A stretch of 64,000 nucleotides of DNA from Vanessa cardui (GCF_905220365.1 NC_061151.1:4024197-4088196), one strand, 5' to 3'. Counted from the first letter of the stretch, positions 22,101-32,851 are shown. Notes: generated from the sequence alone by a model not told the origin. Translations and numbers: made by a program.

Positions 22101-23857
22101 GTTAATTAAGACTCATATATTGACATTATCCCGCAACCTCTCTGATCCTTGTCTTTTTTATGCTGTTGGTTGGCTAACGAACATACGGACCACCTGTTGG
22201 TAAATGGTCACCACCGCCTATAGACAATGGCGCTGTAAGAAACATTAACTATTCCTGTCATCGCCAATGTGCCACCAACCTTGGGAACTAAGATGTAATG
22301 TCCCTTGTGCCTGTAGTTACACTGGTTCATTCACCCTCAAACCGGAACCCAACAATACTTACAAGAACTGTTGTTTGGCGGTAGAATATCTGATGAGTGG
22401 GTGGTACCAACCCAAAGATTATTTTATTTTATTTTTAATTGTATAGGCTTTACATTGTGTTTATTTCTATTATTTTGTTATATAATTTTGGAAACTTAGC
22501 TGATGTATGTATTATTATATTATTATGCTATAAATTTCTCATTATTCCGGTTTTTCCCCGAATAGCTTTCCCGAGATTTTCATTGAGAGAAATATAATAG
22601 AAAAGACGGTTTTAATACCTAATAACAGACACATTACTAATATAAAATACAAAGGCATAATTATTTCACAATGGTTCAACTTGTACTAAGTGGTCTTTTG
22701 TACCCACAAGCATACGCATTATCATCACGATGATATGACCCTTGCGCCAAAATGATACTTTCGTATACTTTATGATCTTAGCTAAAGTTGAATCTTTATT
22801 ACAGAGTTATTTATGAAGCACACAGAAATTTACGGTCTCCAAGTGCCCTCAATGCAAGCTGTGTGGACTTATCTGTTCTGGCTGACACCTTCGAAGTTTC
22901 TTTATAATTTGTACTGTTTCTTCCTCCACTGGATACCTGCGTATATCGTGGACGCTATCGCCATTATGATTGGAAAGAAACCTATGTAAGTATGAGATAT
23001 TTCGATTATGATCTTATAACTACTATTAGATCATGTTACAAGATTAAATTCAGTGGAAAATCTACCACCGGTCCGAGGTGGAGGCTAACCGATGATTGCA
23101 GGTTCAATCCCTGGCAAGCACCACTGAATTTTCATGTGCTTTGTAATGAATTTTCATGTTGCTTTCATGTAATTTGTGTTTATAATTCATCTCGTGCTCG
23201 GTGGTGAAGGAAAATATCATGAGTCACTGCTCCAATGCAGGTTAATGGATTAACCCGCATTGGAGCAGCGTAGTGGAATACGCTCTAAACCTTTTCCTCA
23301 AAGGGAAAGGAGGCCTTAGCCCAGCAGTGGGACCGATCACCACCGGTACTGAATAGGAGATTTTTCTGAGAGACCATTTTGTAATGGGAGACGAACTCAA
23401 AAACAAAAGAAAGGTATTCTTTTGAGATAAAGATGGAGAGAAAAATGGTTCAAGTATGCCAAAACTTTACGTACTAGTTTGCGTGATAAATAACCGTTTT
23501 CATTCCAGGTTAAGGAAGGCCTACAAGAAAATCGAAAAGTTCTCAGCTGTCATCGGTTACTTTGCTTTACGGGAATGGAAGTTCCATAACGATAACACAC
23601 AGAATATGTTCAAGGAGTTATGTGACACGGACAAACACATATTCAACTTTAACATGCGCTCTTTGGAATGGGAAACGTATTTCAAGTCATATGTCAGAGG
23701 TATCAGGCTTTACCTGTTGAAGGATCCTCTGGATACCCTCCCTCAGAGCAAGAAGAAACATTTCAAGCTGAAGGTTGTTCACTATATCTGTCTCTCTCTG
23801 ATTTGTTTGGCACTATTGAGATTGTGTTGGTTTCTTGCTCGACTTATTATCGGTTAA
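16155..23857 (+). CDS. FAR-A: fatty acyl-CoA reductase, first exon not in view
   Basis: Likely an NADPH-dependent fatty acyl-CoA reductase making fatty alcohols. Nine exons with GT-AG borders and consistent phases: 16155-16248, 17399-17521, 18296-18450, 18951-19067, 19890-19999, 21242-21303, 21845-22061, 22805-22985, 23509-23857, encoding about 468 residues with no stop or frameshift. Visible family marks: KKLYLLTRPKK after the first Rossmann turn, EGDV, HGAAT, VHISTAY, the catalytic YAYTK (YxxxK) in the fifth visible exon, LPVALFRPSI, and a C-terminal FAR_C/sterile-type region ending in a hydrophobic stretch. The GxxGxxG exon should precede 16155 in phase 2; I found no candidate from 1 to 16154, so it may lie left of the window. 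One intron (after VHISTAY) is 10-11 codons away from its place in FAR-B/C. Six SINEs sit in its introns. Confidence 0.93.
16249..17034 (+). other. FAR-A intron, unique part
   Basis: AT-rich intron sequence with no repeat I recognise, up to the SINE at 17035. Confidence 0.5.
17035..17341 (-). mobile_element. SINE-1, full length antisense, FAR-A intron
   Basis: Complete antisense copy with an (AAC)n tail. The head ends CATCTCGACTCAAACAA. It lies 57 bp before the exon at 17399. Confidence 0.85.
17526..17730 (-). mobile_element. SINE-1 a few bases after a splice donor
   Basis: The exon ends at 17521 with GAG and donor GTAAAC. The SINE tail ACAACAGCAACAACCTG starts about 4 bp inside the intron. 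Body deleted in the middle; it runs to the B-box side (TTGCCTGGGTTTG), where family B begins after a poly-T. Confidence 0.75.
17744..18110. mobile_element. two family B copies, head-facing inverted pair
   Basis: A sense 5' piece (17744-17830) is followed by an antisense near-full copy (about 17838-18110) that starts with its GGTACCACCC side and ends CGCCAACTTATACCATAAAA. The outer ends form an inverted repeat of about 85 bp, like the smaller case at 4364. Confidence 0.7.
18453..18606 (-). mobile_element. SINE-1 fused to a FAR-A splice donor
   Basis: The exon ends at 18450 (TTACAG); donor GT is at 18451-18452 and the (AAC)n tail follows at once (ACAACAACAACAACAACAAC). The copy covers the 3' half of the SINE and stops after GTATGAAATTTC. 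Confidence 0.85.
18607..18950 (+). other. FAR-A intron, unique part
   Basis: AT-rich intron sequence ending in a TTGATTTCAG acceptor at 18941-18950. No repeat recognised. Confidence 0.5.
19563..19860 (-). mobile_element. SINE-1, old diverged copy, FAR-A intron
   Basis: Antisense full-length copy with many substitutions (CAGCCTGTAAGATTCCCACT, CGAGATGAACCATATAAACA), ending in a degraded CATCTCGGTC head. It ends about 30 bp before the exon at 19890. Confidence 0.7.
20270..20772 (+). mobile_element. LINE 3' end and associated repeat, FAR-A intron
   Basis: From about 20580 there is CGAGTTTCTTGCCGTTTCTT, GACGATTCAAAAACGCTTC and an ACTTGAATAAAATTGATTTG end: a LINE tail variant also at 733 and 56155 in antisense. 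The preceding 20270-20480 includes a repeat shared with 1290-1390. Confidence 0.5.
20840..20998 (-). mobile_element. Helitron-like fragment, third family, antisense
   Basis: Begins near TATCGCCCGCGGATTCCC and passes through GTTCAAGTTTGCTTCATACC to a GACGGACAGACAGACAGAG end, the mirror of the copy at 25632. A hairpin follows directly at 20997-21032. Confidence 0.5.
20997..21032. repeat. perfect hairpin
   Basis: Arms AGAGTCACGGATCAC (20997-21011) and its exact reverse complement (21018-21032) with loop AATCAT. It lies in a FAR-A intron at the edge of a Helitron-like fragment. Confidence 0.85.
21327..21472 (+). mobile_element. MITE family 1, compact copy, FAR-A intron
   Basis: Starts TACAGTCAGGATAAGAAAAC and ends CTTTTCTTATCCCGACTGTA, flanked by TA. 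It sits 24 bp after the exon ending at 21303. Confidence 0.75.
21553..21808 (-). mobile_element. SINE-1, antisense, FAR-A intron
   Basis: Antisense copy with a degraded tail, a deletion in the CCGCATTGG part, and a clear head (CCACTGGGCCATCTCAGCTC). It ends about 37 bp before the exon at 21845. Confidence 0.75.
22154..22421 (+). mobile_element. family B copy, FAR-A intron
   Basis: Diverged sense copy (GTTGGTTGGCTAACGAACAT to GAGTGGGTGGTACCAACCCA). Confidence 0.65.
22430..22800 (+). other. FAR-A intron, unique part
   Basis: AT-rich intron sequence leading to the acceptor before the exon at 22805. Nothing else recognised. Confidence 0.45.
23072..23333 (+). mobile_element. SINE-1, sense, FAR-A last intron
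   Basis: The only sense SINE-1 in FAR-A. B-box-like GGTTCAATCCC, body with a small internal duplication of TGAATTTTCATG, and an end at CCCAGCAGTGGGA without a (GTT)n tail. Confidence 0.7.
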
Positions 23858-24032
23858 CTATTATTCGCTAAGCTGTAAATATTAGTGTTGTGTTGTGATT
23901 ATTGTATAATTTAGCCAAGTGTTATCGACCTTAATGGGTTTTAGACTGGTTTATTGGTGGATAAGAGTTATGATTATAATAATTGTAATTAGTTATAATA
24001 AGGATGCCATATTTTAAGAATGGAATAATGTA

Positions 24033-24295
24033 TAGTACGGCACAACTTAGATGTCGCATCGGCAAAATTCGTAAAACCGATCACATCCGAATTAAGTACG
24101 CTATACCAAATTATCAATATTTATTTCCCATGCGAATATGATCTTTACGCAAACGTAATAACTTGTAATATCATATGACCTAATATATTCGTCAATTTGA
24201 CGCGTCGACTTACATGCACTTGCTTTCTCTGAGGCGCGAATCTATAGCGACGAATAGTGTCGAATGGCGCGATAGGGAACTGTTTCTATTGGTTA
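24033..24295. mobile_element. MITE family 2 in the 3' flank of FAR-A
   Basis: Matches 2532-2800 from TAGTACGGCACAACTTAGAT to CGATAGGGAACTGTTTCTAT. It starts 176 bp after the FAR-A stop and lies before the first AATAAA (24301-24306), so it may be transcribed in the 3' UTR. Confidence 0.7.
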
Positions 24296-24300
24296 ATAAT

Positions 24301-24306
24301 AATAAA
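24301..24306 (+). terminator. candidate poly-A signal of FAR-A
   Basis: First AATAAA downstream of the FAR-A stop (23857), just past a MITE. No transcript evidence. Confidence 0.3.
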
Positions 24307-25146
24307 GGAATGAATACTTGTAAAAGTTCGACGAAAGACTTTATTCAATATATCTACGTGTAGCGTTATTTATATTCAATATGTAATCAAGGGCTCGATT
24401 TCTTGTCATAGTGTTATGTTTATGTAATGAAAATAATGTATGCAATGTGATTTTTAGATGTAAAATGATTATGCTCAAATCTGTAGACAATGTATTTTAA
24501 ATATATATTTTAATTAAAAGTGTAGTTATTTATAAAAATTATATAAACCAATACTTCAAAACATATGTGAAAAGTAGTTAGTTAGATAAGTCGCCCGCGG
24601 CTTCACCAAAGTTTTTGGAGATTTGTTGTTGTGTTTGGCAAATAACGTACCCTATGTCCTTGAAGTTCAAGTTTGCTTCACAGAAAATTTCATCAAACTC
24701 GGCTTATTGGTTTGGTCGTGATAGAGATAGATAAACAGAGTTACATTCACATTTATAATATTAATATAAATTAGAGACTTACTATTCTTCCAGTAGCTTC
24801 ACTTAATTGTTAAATGAAGATTCAAAAGTGCTTGTGCCCACTTGAAAAAAGTTTATTTTGATTTGATTTGATTTGATTTCCAATAATTAGAAAATTTTGA
24901 AAAAAGCACATTTTGGTAAATAATAATTACATTCTATGAGGTAAATAATATATCAATATTTACCGATTCAGTAAAAATACACATAAACCATAAAAAACGC
25001 ATTTTGATTATAGCAAAGCATTTGATATATTATGACGTAATATCTTTCTGTAAAAAAATAAGAAAATGGGTTAAATGGTACTCTTTTTAACTGTGAAATA
25101 AAACATATTATGTTAAAATTGCTGAAACTCTAAGTAAATCTCAACA
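24307..25146. other. gene-free stretch with repeat fragments
   Basis: Holds a third-family Helitron-like fragment (24588-24780, antisense, TCGCCCGCGGCTTCACC) and a LINE tail (24790-24881, TTTGATTTGATTTGATTTG end). The rest is AT-rich with nothing recognised. Confidence 0.5.
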
Positions 25147-25235
25147 ATGGTAGAAGGAGTATCACAAGGGTTAATACTAGGACCGCTTCATTATCTTACT
25201 TTCGTTAATGATCTAAAAAACGCCTTTTTTATATA
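25147..25235 (+). mobile_element. reverse transcriptase relic
   Basis: The translation has VSQGLILGPL and FVNDL, a decayed form of the GVPQGSxLGPLLF and YxND motifs of Jockey/CR1-type reverse transcriptases. Only about 30 codons remain, so it is non-functional. Confidence 0.5.
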
Positions 25236-25239
25236 TTAT

Positions 25240-25500
25240 CCGGCATATGAAACCACTCTACCTGATGGTAAGAGGAAGTGGAGTCCCAACGCGAAGACAA
25301 CGAGTACGGAGAGCAAAAAAGAGCTGCACTGGACACCCCACCACCGGCCTATAAGATGTCTCTTCACGCCTCGTTTGAAAGCAACCAGGTTGTAAGAGGG
25401 TAACACGTGTGCTGGTAAAGTTCCATTTTTTGGCGGTGCGACAAAGAAAAGAGTTGCCAAACTTCTTTGTGCGCGTTGGGATAAATACCGCGCAGTCAAA
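25240..25500 (+). mobile_element. unclassified interspersed repeat
   Basis: Same family as 13380-13605 (GAGTCCCAACGCGAA, AAGATGTCTCTTCACG, GAGTTGCCAAACTTCTT). Confidence 0.45.
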
Positions 25501-25631
25501 ACTTGAGAGATGTATCCTTACGTAAATTGTACTAGCACATCACTAAATATATGACAAACACAAGATCTTCAGTATTTTTTTCGTTTAACTTTCAAAGTTG
25601 TCTCCTGATATTGATCTTGTAAATCTAATCT

Positions 25632-25816
25632 GCATTAATACTATAAATGTGAAAGTAAATTTGTCTGTCTGTCTGTCTAACTCACGACTAAACCAATTAA
25701 GCGAATTTGATGATATTTTATGTGAAGCAAACTTGAACTCCAAGAAAAGACTACTTTATTGCCTAACACATGAAAACCGACCGCAAAACGCGAGGTTAAC
25801 TGCGGGCAACAACTAG
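25632..25816 (+). mobile_element. Helitron-like element, third family, sense
   Basis: Begins with TACTATAAATGTGAAAGTAA and GTCTGTCTGTCTG, passes through TGAAGCAAACTTGAACTCC, and ends GCGGGCAACAACTAGT, a CTAG end after a GC-rich stretch. Confidence 0.55.
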
Positions 25817-26161
25817 TAATTAATAATTATTGGCTTTTTCTCGACACCTTAGTAACAGTGAACGACACGTGAAACATACAAATCGCAAAAAAAAAGTAAT
25901 GCATATATGTACATATACTGCATACATACATGTGCTTTACATATGACTCAATGCCCTTAAACAAATTAATAACTTTAGTTCTTTGATCCCACGTCCAATA
26001 CCAAAGTTGTTTGATACTAAAACCAACCTTATTGCCGTACAATTTAAGTACAATTCACAATACTAGATATATGACCTATTGTAATAATTCTCACAAGCAG
26101 TTAATTAGGTGTACTATATCGTTCAATATCAAAACTATAACTTCTTTTATAATTATACTAG

Positions 26162-28331
26162 CGACCCGTCCCGGTTTGCTCGGGTGTAATAATAATAATA
26201 ATCCTTTTATTTCCTTAACTTCAGTACAACGTTTACAAGTATGCTATATAAAATTACATAAAGAAAAGAAGGAAAAAAAAAGCTAAGGCCCCTAATGGGT
26301 ATAGGCCTCCTCCAACATCTTCCAGGTTGTCCTTTGCTTTGCCTTTTCTGTCCAGTCCGGTCCAGCAATTTGTTTAATTTCTTCGACCCAGCGTTCTCTG
26401 GGACGTCCTCTGGGTCTCATGCCACTTAGTCCTGTCCAATTAGTAACCCGTTTTGTCCATCTCCCATCAGTCAATCTTGCCACGTGTCCAGCCCACTTCC
26501 ATTTTAATCGTTTCATATTTTGGAGAGCATCTAAAACTTTGGTTTTTTTGCATATACTTTCTGATTTTTGTTTGTCTTTTAGCTTAATGTTGAATATATT
26601 CCTTTCCATGGCACGTTGGGTCTTCTGTATTTTATCCCTTGTATTTTTGTTATATATCCATGTTTGTGATCCATATGATAGGCAGGGGAGCAAACATCCA
26701 TCCATAACTTTCTTTTTTAGTGTTAAGGATAATTTTGATTTCAATATTTCTCTTAAGTTCCAAAACTTACTCCAGGTTATGTTTACTCTTCGATCTATCT
26801 CGTTTTTGTTTCTGGATTTGTCAAATGAGATGCATTTTCCTAAGTAAATGTAGCTGCCTACATATTCCAAGCTTTGTGCGTTGTCGACTATTATCGGGGT
26901 TTGAAGTGAGTTGGTCATTATTTTTGTTTTTGATGTATTTATTTGTAATCCTATACTGTTGCTTATTTCGCATAGCTGTGATATCATTTCTTGCAATTGT
27001 TTACCTGATGTAGAGAAGAGGACTATGTCGTCAGCGAATCTAACGGATATAAAAATCGTAGATGATAGCGGGTCTCCCTGTTTCACGCCACTACATATTT
27101 TTATTTTTGGCCCTATTCTATCAAGCTTCACGCGACTTGTACTTTTGCTATAGATATTTTTTTGGATGTTCATATAAGTTTTGGATGTACCTTGGTTTTC
27201 TAATGCTGGCCACAAGCTGTCGTGGGATATGGAGTCGAAAGCTTTTGCGTAATCTATAAAAGCTAGGTATAAAGATTGCTGACGTTCCTGGTGTTTCTCG
27301 ATAATTTGTTCTAAGGTGTGGATATTATCCTGCCTGTTCTATAGGTTGGTGTGATTCTATCTCTGACTCTATTCTTTTGTTCAAGCAGGCCGCAAATAAT
27401 TTGTATATAGTAGGGAGTAGACTGATAGGACAGTAGTTATTCATATCTGATGGATCTCCCTTTTTATATATCAATATTATTCTCGACTCTGTCCATTTCG
27501 CTGGAACTTTTTGTTCTACGAGAATTTTATTGAAAAGGTTTGTAAGAGTACTAGCCAGTATGAATTTCCTAGTTTAAGTGCTTCGTTCGGTATATTGTCA
27601 TGTTCGGGGCTTTTATCTTGTTTAAGTCTGTCTATTTGTTTTATTATTTCGGTTTCTTCAAAAGATTTTACAATTGATTGATTGATGAATTGTTACTTGA
27701 ATCACAGTTTTTATAGCTGTACAGGACTTTGTAGTATCCTGTAGCAGTCTTGACGATATCTGTTCGTGTTTGTATGTGTTTGTCAGATTTTTTTGATGTT
27801 AGGTTTGGAATCCATTTTTTACTAGAATTTAGTTGATTAAAGGCTATATTAAGTATTTTGTTTCTGGTGATATAATGTTCTTTTTTTCTTTTTTATAGGT
27901 TATGTTATTCATACTTTGTGTAATAGTTAACTCTATTTTATTGTAGGAGGAGTCGATATCGTCATTTGTAAACTCAGTTATATTTTGTATTTTGTTTGTT
28001 AATGTGTTTAAGAATGTATTTATATTTTCCTTCCCTTGCAATATGTTCCGATGGCTTCCAAACTTTGCTCGGCCTTTCTTTTGTTTTTTAAAGTTTAGTG
28101 TTCCCCGTATTAGTTTATGGTCGTTTGCAATACTGATACTAAATATACTACAGAATTTGTTTACTTACTACATAACATTAGTAACTTCTAAAATTATCAG
28201 TGTTTCTTTACTATACTGTCCATGTATTATATACAAAAGGCTTCATCTCGAAACACTCTAACTATTAAAAAAGTCTAAGCATACGTAGGGACAGACAGCG
28301 CTAAGCAACTTTGTTTTATACTGTGTAATTA
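26162..28331 (-). mobile_element. Helitron-like element carrying a nested RTE retrotransposon
   Basis: On the minus strand, the 5' end near 28331 reads ACAGTATAAAACAAAGTTGC, as in the Lep1-type copies, followed by their body down to AGTATCAGTATTGC at about 28128. The 3' end (ACCCGAGCAAACCGGGACGG, then CTAG) is at 26162-26192. The roughly 1.9 kb between is an RTE retrotransposon. Confidence 0.65.
26193..28127 (-). mobile_element. RTE-type non-LTR retrotransposon, decayed
   Basis: A minus-strand open frame at 27215-26292 (307 residues) has the RT motifs GVKQGDPLSS and RFADDIVLF (catalytic FADD), then the thumb and a C-terminal part with WAGHVARL, WTKRV, RPRGRPRERW and the W..LEEAY end typical of RTE elements. 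Between SSTIF and RFADD about 30 residues usual in the family are missing, so the palm is internally deleted. Upstream minus-strand fragments (about 28041-27844) continue the element, and the 5' end is lost. The 3' end is an (ATT)n tail at about 26193-26207. Confidence 0.8.
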
Positions 28332-28394
28332 AGTACAAAAAAAAAAACAATAGAATATTGTTTAAGCAAATTTAATTACGAATCGTTTTAATAG

Positions 28395-28485
28395 CATATG
28401 TCTCAATCAGATAATATTTGTAGCCTAAGTTACTGCTTATTATAATAGTTATCTGCCAGTAAAAGTCTCGTCAAAATCGGTGGTT
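28395..28485 (-). mobile_element. Helitron-like fragment, second family
   Basis: TTTGTAGCCTAAGTTACTGC and CTCGTCAAAATCGGTGG match the interior of 7013-7296. Confidence 0.45.
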
Positions 28486-28491
28486 TAAAAG

Positions 28492-29089
28492 AATAAATAA
28501 AATTTTAACAAAAAGAAAAACCGACTTCAAACAAAACACTATTTTAAAACAAATGAATATGCACGAAAAAGTAATAAAAATAATTGCGTATTCAACATAT
28601 TTTTTAGAGTCTTCCTAAGTTAAATGAAATGAAAAATATTAGACTACTTAAAAGTCGATTAACGATTATATCATGTAGTTATAGTTATTGGTATATTTGG
28701 AGCCGGTGTCAGCCACGGTGCCCTTGTCCCAACAATCAAAAGAAAGAAGCGATACGAGCCCCTTGATTGATCCAGTATATTATTGTGTAAAAGGTAATTT
28801 GTAAAAAACATATTTGTTAAAGTATTCTCGTATTGTTTTTTGATATATATACTGTAGGGTTTTATTGGCTGACACCGACTCCAAATATAACAATAATTAT
28901 AACTACATGATATAAGCGTTAATCGACTTTTAAGTAGTCTAATATTTTTCATTTCATTTAACTTAGGAAGACTCTAAAAAATATGTTGAATACGCAATTA
29001 TTTTTATTACTTTTTCGTGCATATTCATTTGTTTTAAAATAGTGTTTTGTTTGAAGTCGGTTTTTCTTTTTGTTAAAATTTTATTTATT
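28492..29089. mobile_element. foldback element, copy 1
   Basis: 598 bp. Left arm 28492-28715 and right arm 28866-29089 are inverted copies of 224 bp with few mismatches, around a 150-bp centre with GATTGATCCAGTATATTATT. The arms start AATAAATAAAATTTTAAC and contain AACCGACTTCAAACAAAAC. No reading frame of note. Confidence 0.85.
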
Positions 29090-30185
29090 TTTTGATTTTA
29101 AGTGAAGCTGATGTTGACTAACTAATTTTTTTTAATATGGATAGATTAAGCGTTCCGTTTATATGAGTAAGAAACTACTTCGAGGACAATTTCAAAGGAA
29201 ACTTGCGAATAAAGCAAAAATAGACTTTCGAAAATGCGGATTTAATACGTCACGCGGCGTAAACTACAAGGATCCCTCGAAAGAGCTGTAATCGAACTCA
29301 GCAAAAAAACTTTGAAAAAGACCAACTATATTTCGTACATCATATGACATCACATCACATACACAAAATTTGATTAAAGATAGTAAGAAATTCTGCCCCA
29401 TATCGCACCGTAACTGCGAGCCGTATAGGAGTTCCATCACTACATAGTATAAAACAAAGTCGCTTTCTCTGTCCCTATATCTTTAAATCTACGCAACGGA
29501 TTTTGATGCGGTTTTTTTAAAAGATAGTGTGATTCAAGGGGAAGGTTTGTGTATATAATACATGAACAATATAGTAAAGGAACACTGATAATTTTAGAAG
29601 TTTGCGATGTGATGTCGTATATAAACAAATTCTGTAGTATATTTAGTATCAGTATTGCACCCGTGCGAAGCCGGGGTGGGCAGCTAGTTGATTATAATAT
29701 TCGACTATGATAATTACATAAACATAACCACATTACGGAAGGTGACTCAAATATCCAAATAACCTATAAGTAAAAGATTCGACCGAGTATCGCTAACGTG
29801 CTCCTCAGAATTGTTCCGTTCCCTTCCGTTCCGTTACTTTGTCATGGATCCTGTGCTCAGAACCTTACCAAACTTTCATCAAATTACCCTTGAAGTATAT
29901 ATTTTATAATAAAAAAAGAATCATCATAATTGGTTAACGTGATTTTCAGTTATTCACCTATTTGTCGCGCATATACATAATGCAAATTTAAGACTTATGT
30001 CGTTTTCATACGGATACCCTCATCGGAAAAAAATAAAATTAAAATGGGACCCCACGGGAAGCACTACCTTTCAAACAAAAAAAATTTATCAAAATCGGTC
30101 CACCCAGTAAAAAGTTATGAGGTAACAAACATAAAAAAAAAATACAGACGAATTGATAACCTCCTCCTTTTTGCAGTCGGTTGAA
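29090..30185 (+). repeat. downstream flank repeated in the array, unit 1
   Basis: It consists of a non-coding piece (29090-29436), a Lep1-type Helitron (29437-29687), and a tail (29688-30185) ending CCTCCTCCTTTTTGCAGTCG. The same order recurs at 31748-32851, so 28492-30185 and 31150-32851 are two copies of a unit of about 1.7 kb. Confidence 0.75.
29437..29687 (+). mobile_element. Lep1-type Helitron-like element in array unit 1
   Basis: Starts TCACTACATAGTATAAAAC, passes GGATTTTGATGCGG, and ends CACCCGTGCGAAGCCGGGG then CTAG. Confidence 0.65.
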
Positions 30186-30775
30186 AATAAATAAAATTTT
30201 AACAAAAAGAAAAACCGACTTCAAACAAAACAGTATTTTAAAACAAATAAAAATGTACTAAAAAGTAATAAAAATAATTGCATATTTAACATATTTTTGA
30301 GAGTCCTCCTAGGTAAAATGAAATGAAAAATATTAGACTACTTAAAAGTCGATTTACGATTATATAACGTAGTTATAGTTATTGTTATATTTGGAGCCGG
30401 TGTCAGCCACAGGCACACGCTTCAATAATCAAAAGAAAGAAGCGATACGAGCCTCTTGATTGACCCAATATAATATCGTATAAAAGGTAATTTGTAAGAA
30501 ACATTTCTTAAAGTATTCTCGTATTGTTTTTTGATAGGTATAGTATAGGGTTGGCTGACACCGACTCCAAATATAGCAATAAATATAACTACATTATATA
30601 ATCGTAAATCGACTTTTAAGTAGTCTAATATTTTTCATTTCATTTTACCTAGGAGGACTCTCAAAAATATGTTAAATATGCAATTATTTTTATTACTTTT
30701 TAGTACATTTTTATTTGTTTTAAAATACTGTTTTGTTTGAAGTCGGTTTTTCTTTTTGTTAAAATTTTATTTATT
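30186..30775. mobile_element. foldback element, copy 2
   Basis: 590 bp. Arms 30186-30409 and 30552-30775 are 224 bp each. More diverged from copies 1 and 3 than those are from each other (for example AAAAATGTACTAAAAAG against AATGAATATGCACGAAAAAG). Confidence 0.85.
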
Positions 30776-31149
30776 TTTTTATTTTAAGTGAAGCTGATTT
30801 AGACTAACATTTTTTTCTTAATATGGATAGATTAAGCGTGCCGTTTATATGAATCAGAAACTACTTCAGGGACAATTTCAAAAGAAACTTTCGAATAAAG
30901 CAAAAATAGACTTTCGAAAATGCGGATTTAATACGTCATGCGGCATAAACTACAAGGTACCACCCTCGAATGAGCTGTAATCGACCTCAGTAAAAATTTT
31001 GCAAAAGAGCTAGCTATTCGTATGCTATGTCGTACATCATATGATATCACATCATATACACAAAATTTGATTAAAGACAGTAAGAAATTCTGCCCCAAAT
31101 CGCACCCTAACTGTAAGCCGTTTAGGAGTTCCGTCAATACATAGTATAA
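30776..31149 (+). repeat. flank of foldback copy 2, cut by copy 3
   Basis: A diverged copy of 29090-29440, up to the first bases of a Helitron (AATACATAGTATAAAA), where foldback copy 3 begins. Confidence 0.7.
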
Positions 31150-31747
31150 AATAAATAAAATTTTAACAAAAAGAAAAACCGACTTCAAACAAAACACTAT
31201 ATTAAAACAAATGAATATGCACGAAAAAGTAATAAAAATAATTGCGTATTCAACATATTTTTTAGAGTCTTCCTAAGTTAAATGAAATGAAAAATATTAG
31301 ACTACTTAAAAGTCGATTAACGATTATATCATGTAGTTATAGTTATTGGTATATTTGGAGCCGGTGTCAGCCACGGTGCCCTTGCCCCAACAATCAAAAG
31401 AAAGAAGCGATACGAGCCCCTTGATTGATCCAGTATATTATTGTGTTAAAGGTAATTTGTAAAAAACATATTTGTTAAAGTATTCTCGTATTGTTTTTTG
31501 ATAGATATACTGTAGGGTTTTATTGGCTGACACCGACTCCAAATATAACAATAATTATAACTACATGATGTAATCGTTAATCGACTTTTAAGTAGTTTAA
31601 TATTTTTCATTTCATTTAACTTAGGAAGACTCTAAAAAATATGTTGAATACGCAATTATTTTTATTACTTTTTCGTGCATATTCATTTGTTTTAATATAG
31701 TGTTTTGTTTGAAGTCGGTTTTTCTTTTTGTTAAAATTTTATTTATT
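31150..31747. mobile_element. foldback element, copy 3
   Basis: 598 bp, nearly identical to copy 1 over its length, arms included. It begins inside a Helitron start (31138-31149). Confidence 0.85.
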
Positions 31748-32851
31748 TTTTGATTTTAAGTGAAGCTGATGTTGACTAACTAATTTTTTTAATATGGATA
31801 GATTAAGCGTTCCCTTTATATGAGTCAGAAACTACTTCGAGGACAATTTCAAAGGAAACTTGCGAATAAAGCAAAAATAGACTTTCGAAAATGCGGATTT
31901 AATACGTCACGCGGCGTAAACTACAAGGATCCCTCGAAAGAGCTGTAATCGAACTCAGCAAAAAAACTTTGAAAAAGACCAACTATATTTCGTACATCAT
32001 ATGACATCACATCACATACACAAAATTTGATTAAACATAGTAAGAAATTCTGCCCCATATCGCACCCTAACTGCGAGCCGTATAGGAGTTCCATCACTAC
32101 ATAGTTTAAAACAAAGTCGCTTTCTCTGTCCCTACATCTTTAAATCTAAGCAACGGATTTTGATGCGGTTTTTTTTAAAAGATAGTGTGATTCAAGGGGA
32201 AGGTTTGTGTATATAATACATGAACAATATAGTAAAGAAACACTGATAATTTTAGAAGTTTGCGATGTGATGTCGTATATAAACAAATTCTGTAGTATAT
32301 TTAGTATCAGTATTGCACCCGTGCCAAGCCGGGGTGGGTAGCTAGTTGATTATAATATTCGACTATGATAATTACATAAACATAACCACATTACGGAAGG
32401 TGACTCAAATATCCAAATAACCTATAAATAAAAGATTCGACCGAGTATCGCTAACGTGCTCCTCAGAATTGTTCCGTTCCCTCCCGTTCCCTTAATTTGT
32501 CATGGATCCTGTGCTCAGAACCTTACCAAACTTTCACCAAACTACCCTTAAAGTATATCCTTTATAATAAAAAAAGAATTATCAAAATTGGTTAACGTGA
32601 TTTTCAGTTATTCACCTATTTGTCGCGCATATACATAATGCAAATTTAAGACTTATGTCGTTTTCACATGGATACCATCATCGGAAAAAAAAATAAAAAA
32701 AATGGGACCCCACGGGAAGCACTACCTTTCAAACAAAAAAAAAATTTATCAAAATCGGTCCACCCAGTGAAAAGTTATGAGGTAACAAACATAAAAAAAA
32801 AAAAAAAAAATACAGACGAATTGATAACCTCCTCCTTTTGGAAGTCGGTTG
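31748..32851 (+). repeat. downstream flank repeated in the array, unit 2
   Basis: Second copy of the 29090-30185 arrangement: non-coding piece, Helitron (32094-32345), tail to CCTCCTCCTTTTGGAAGTCG. An A-run lies at 32795-32810. Confidence 0.75.

Noticed and set aside
26419..27259. Several overlapping open frames on the plus strand
   Set aside because: They are antisense shadows of the RTE reverse transcriptase frame.
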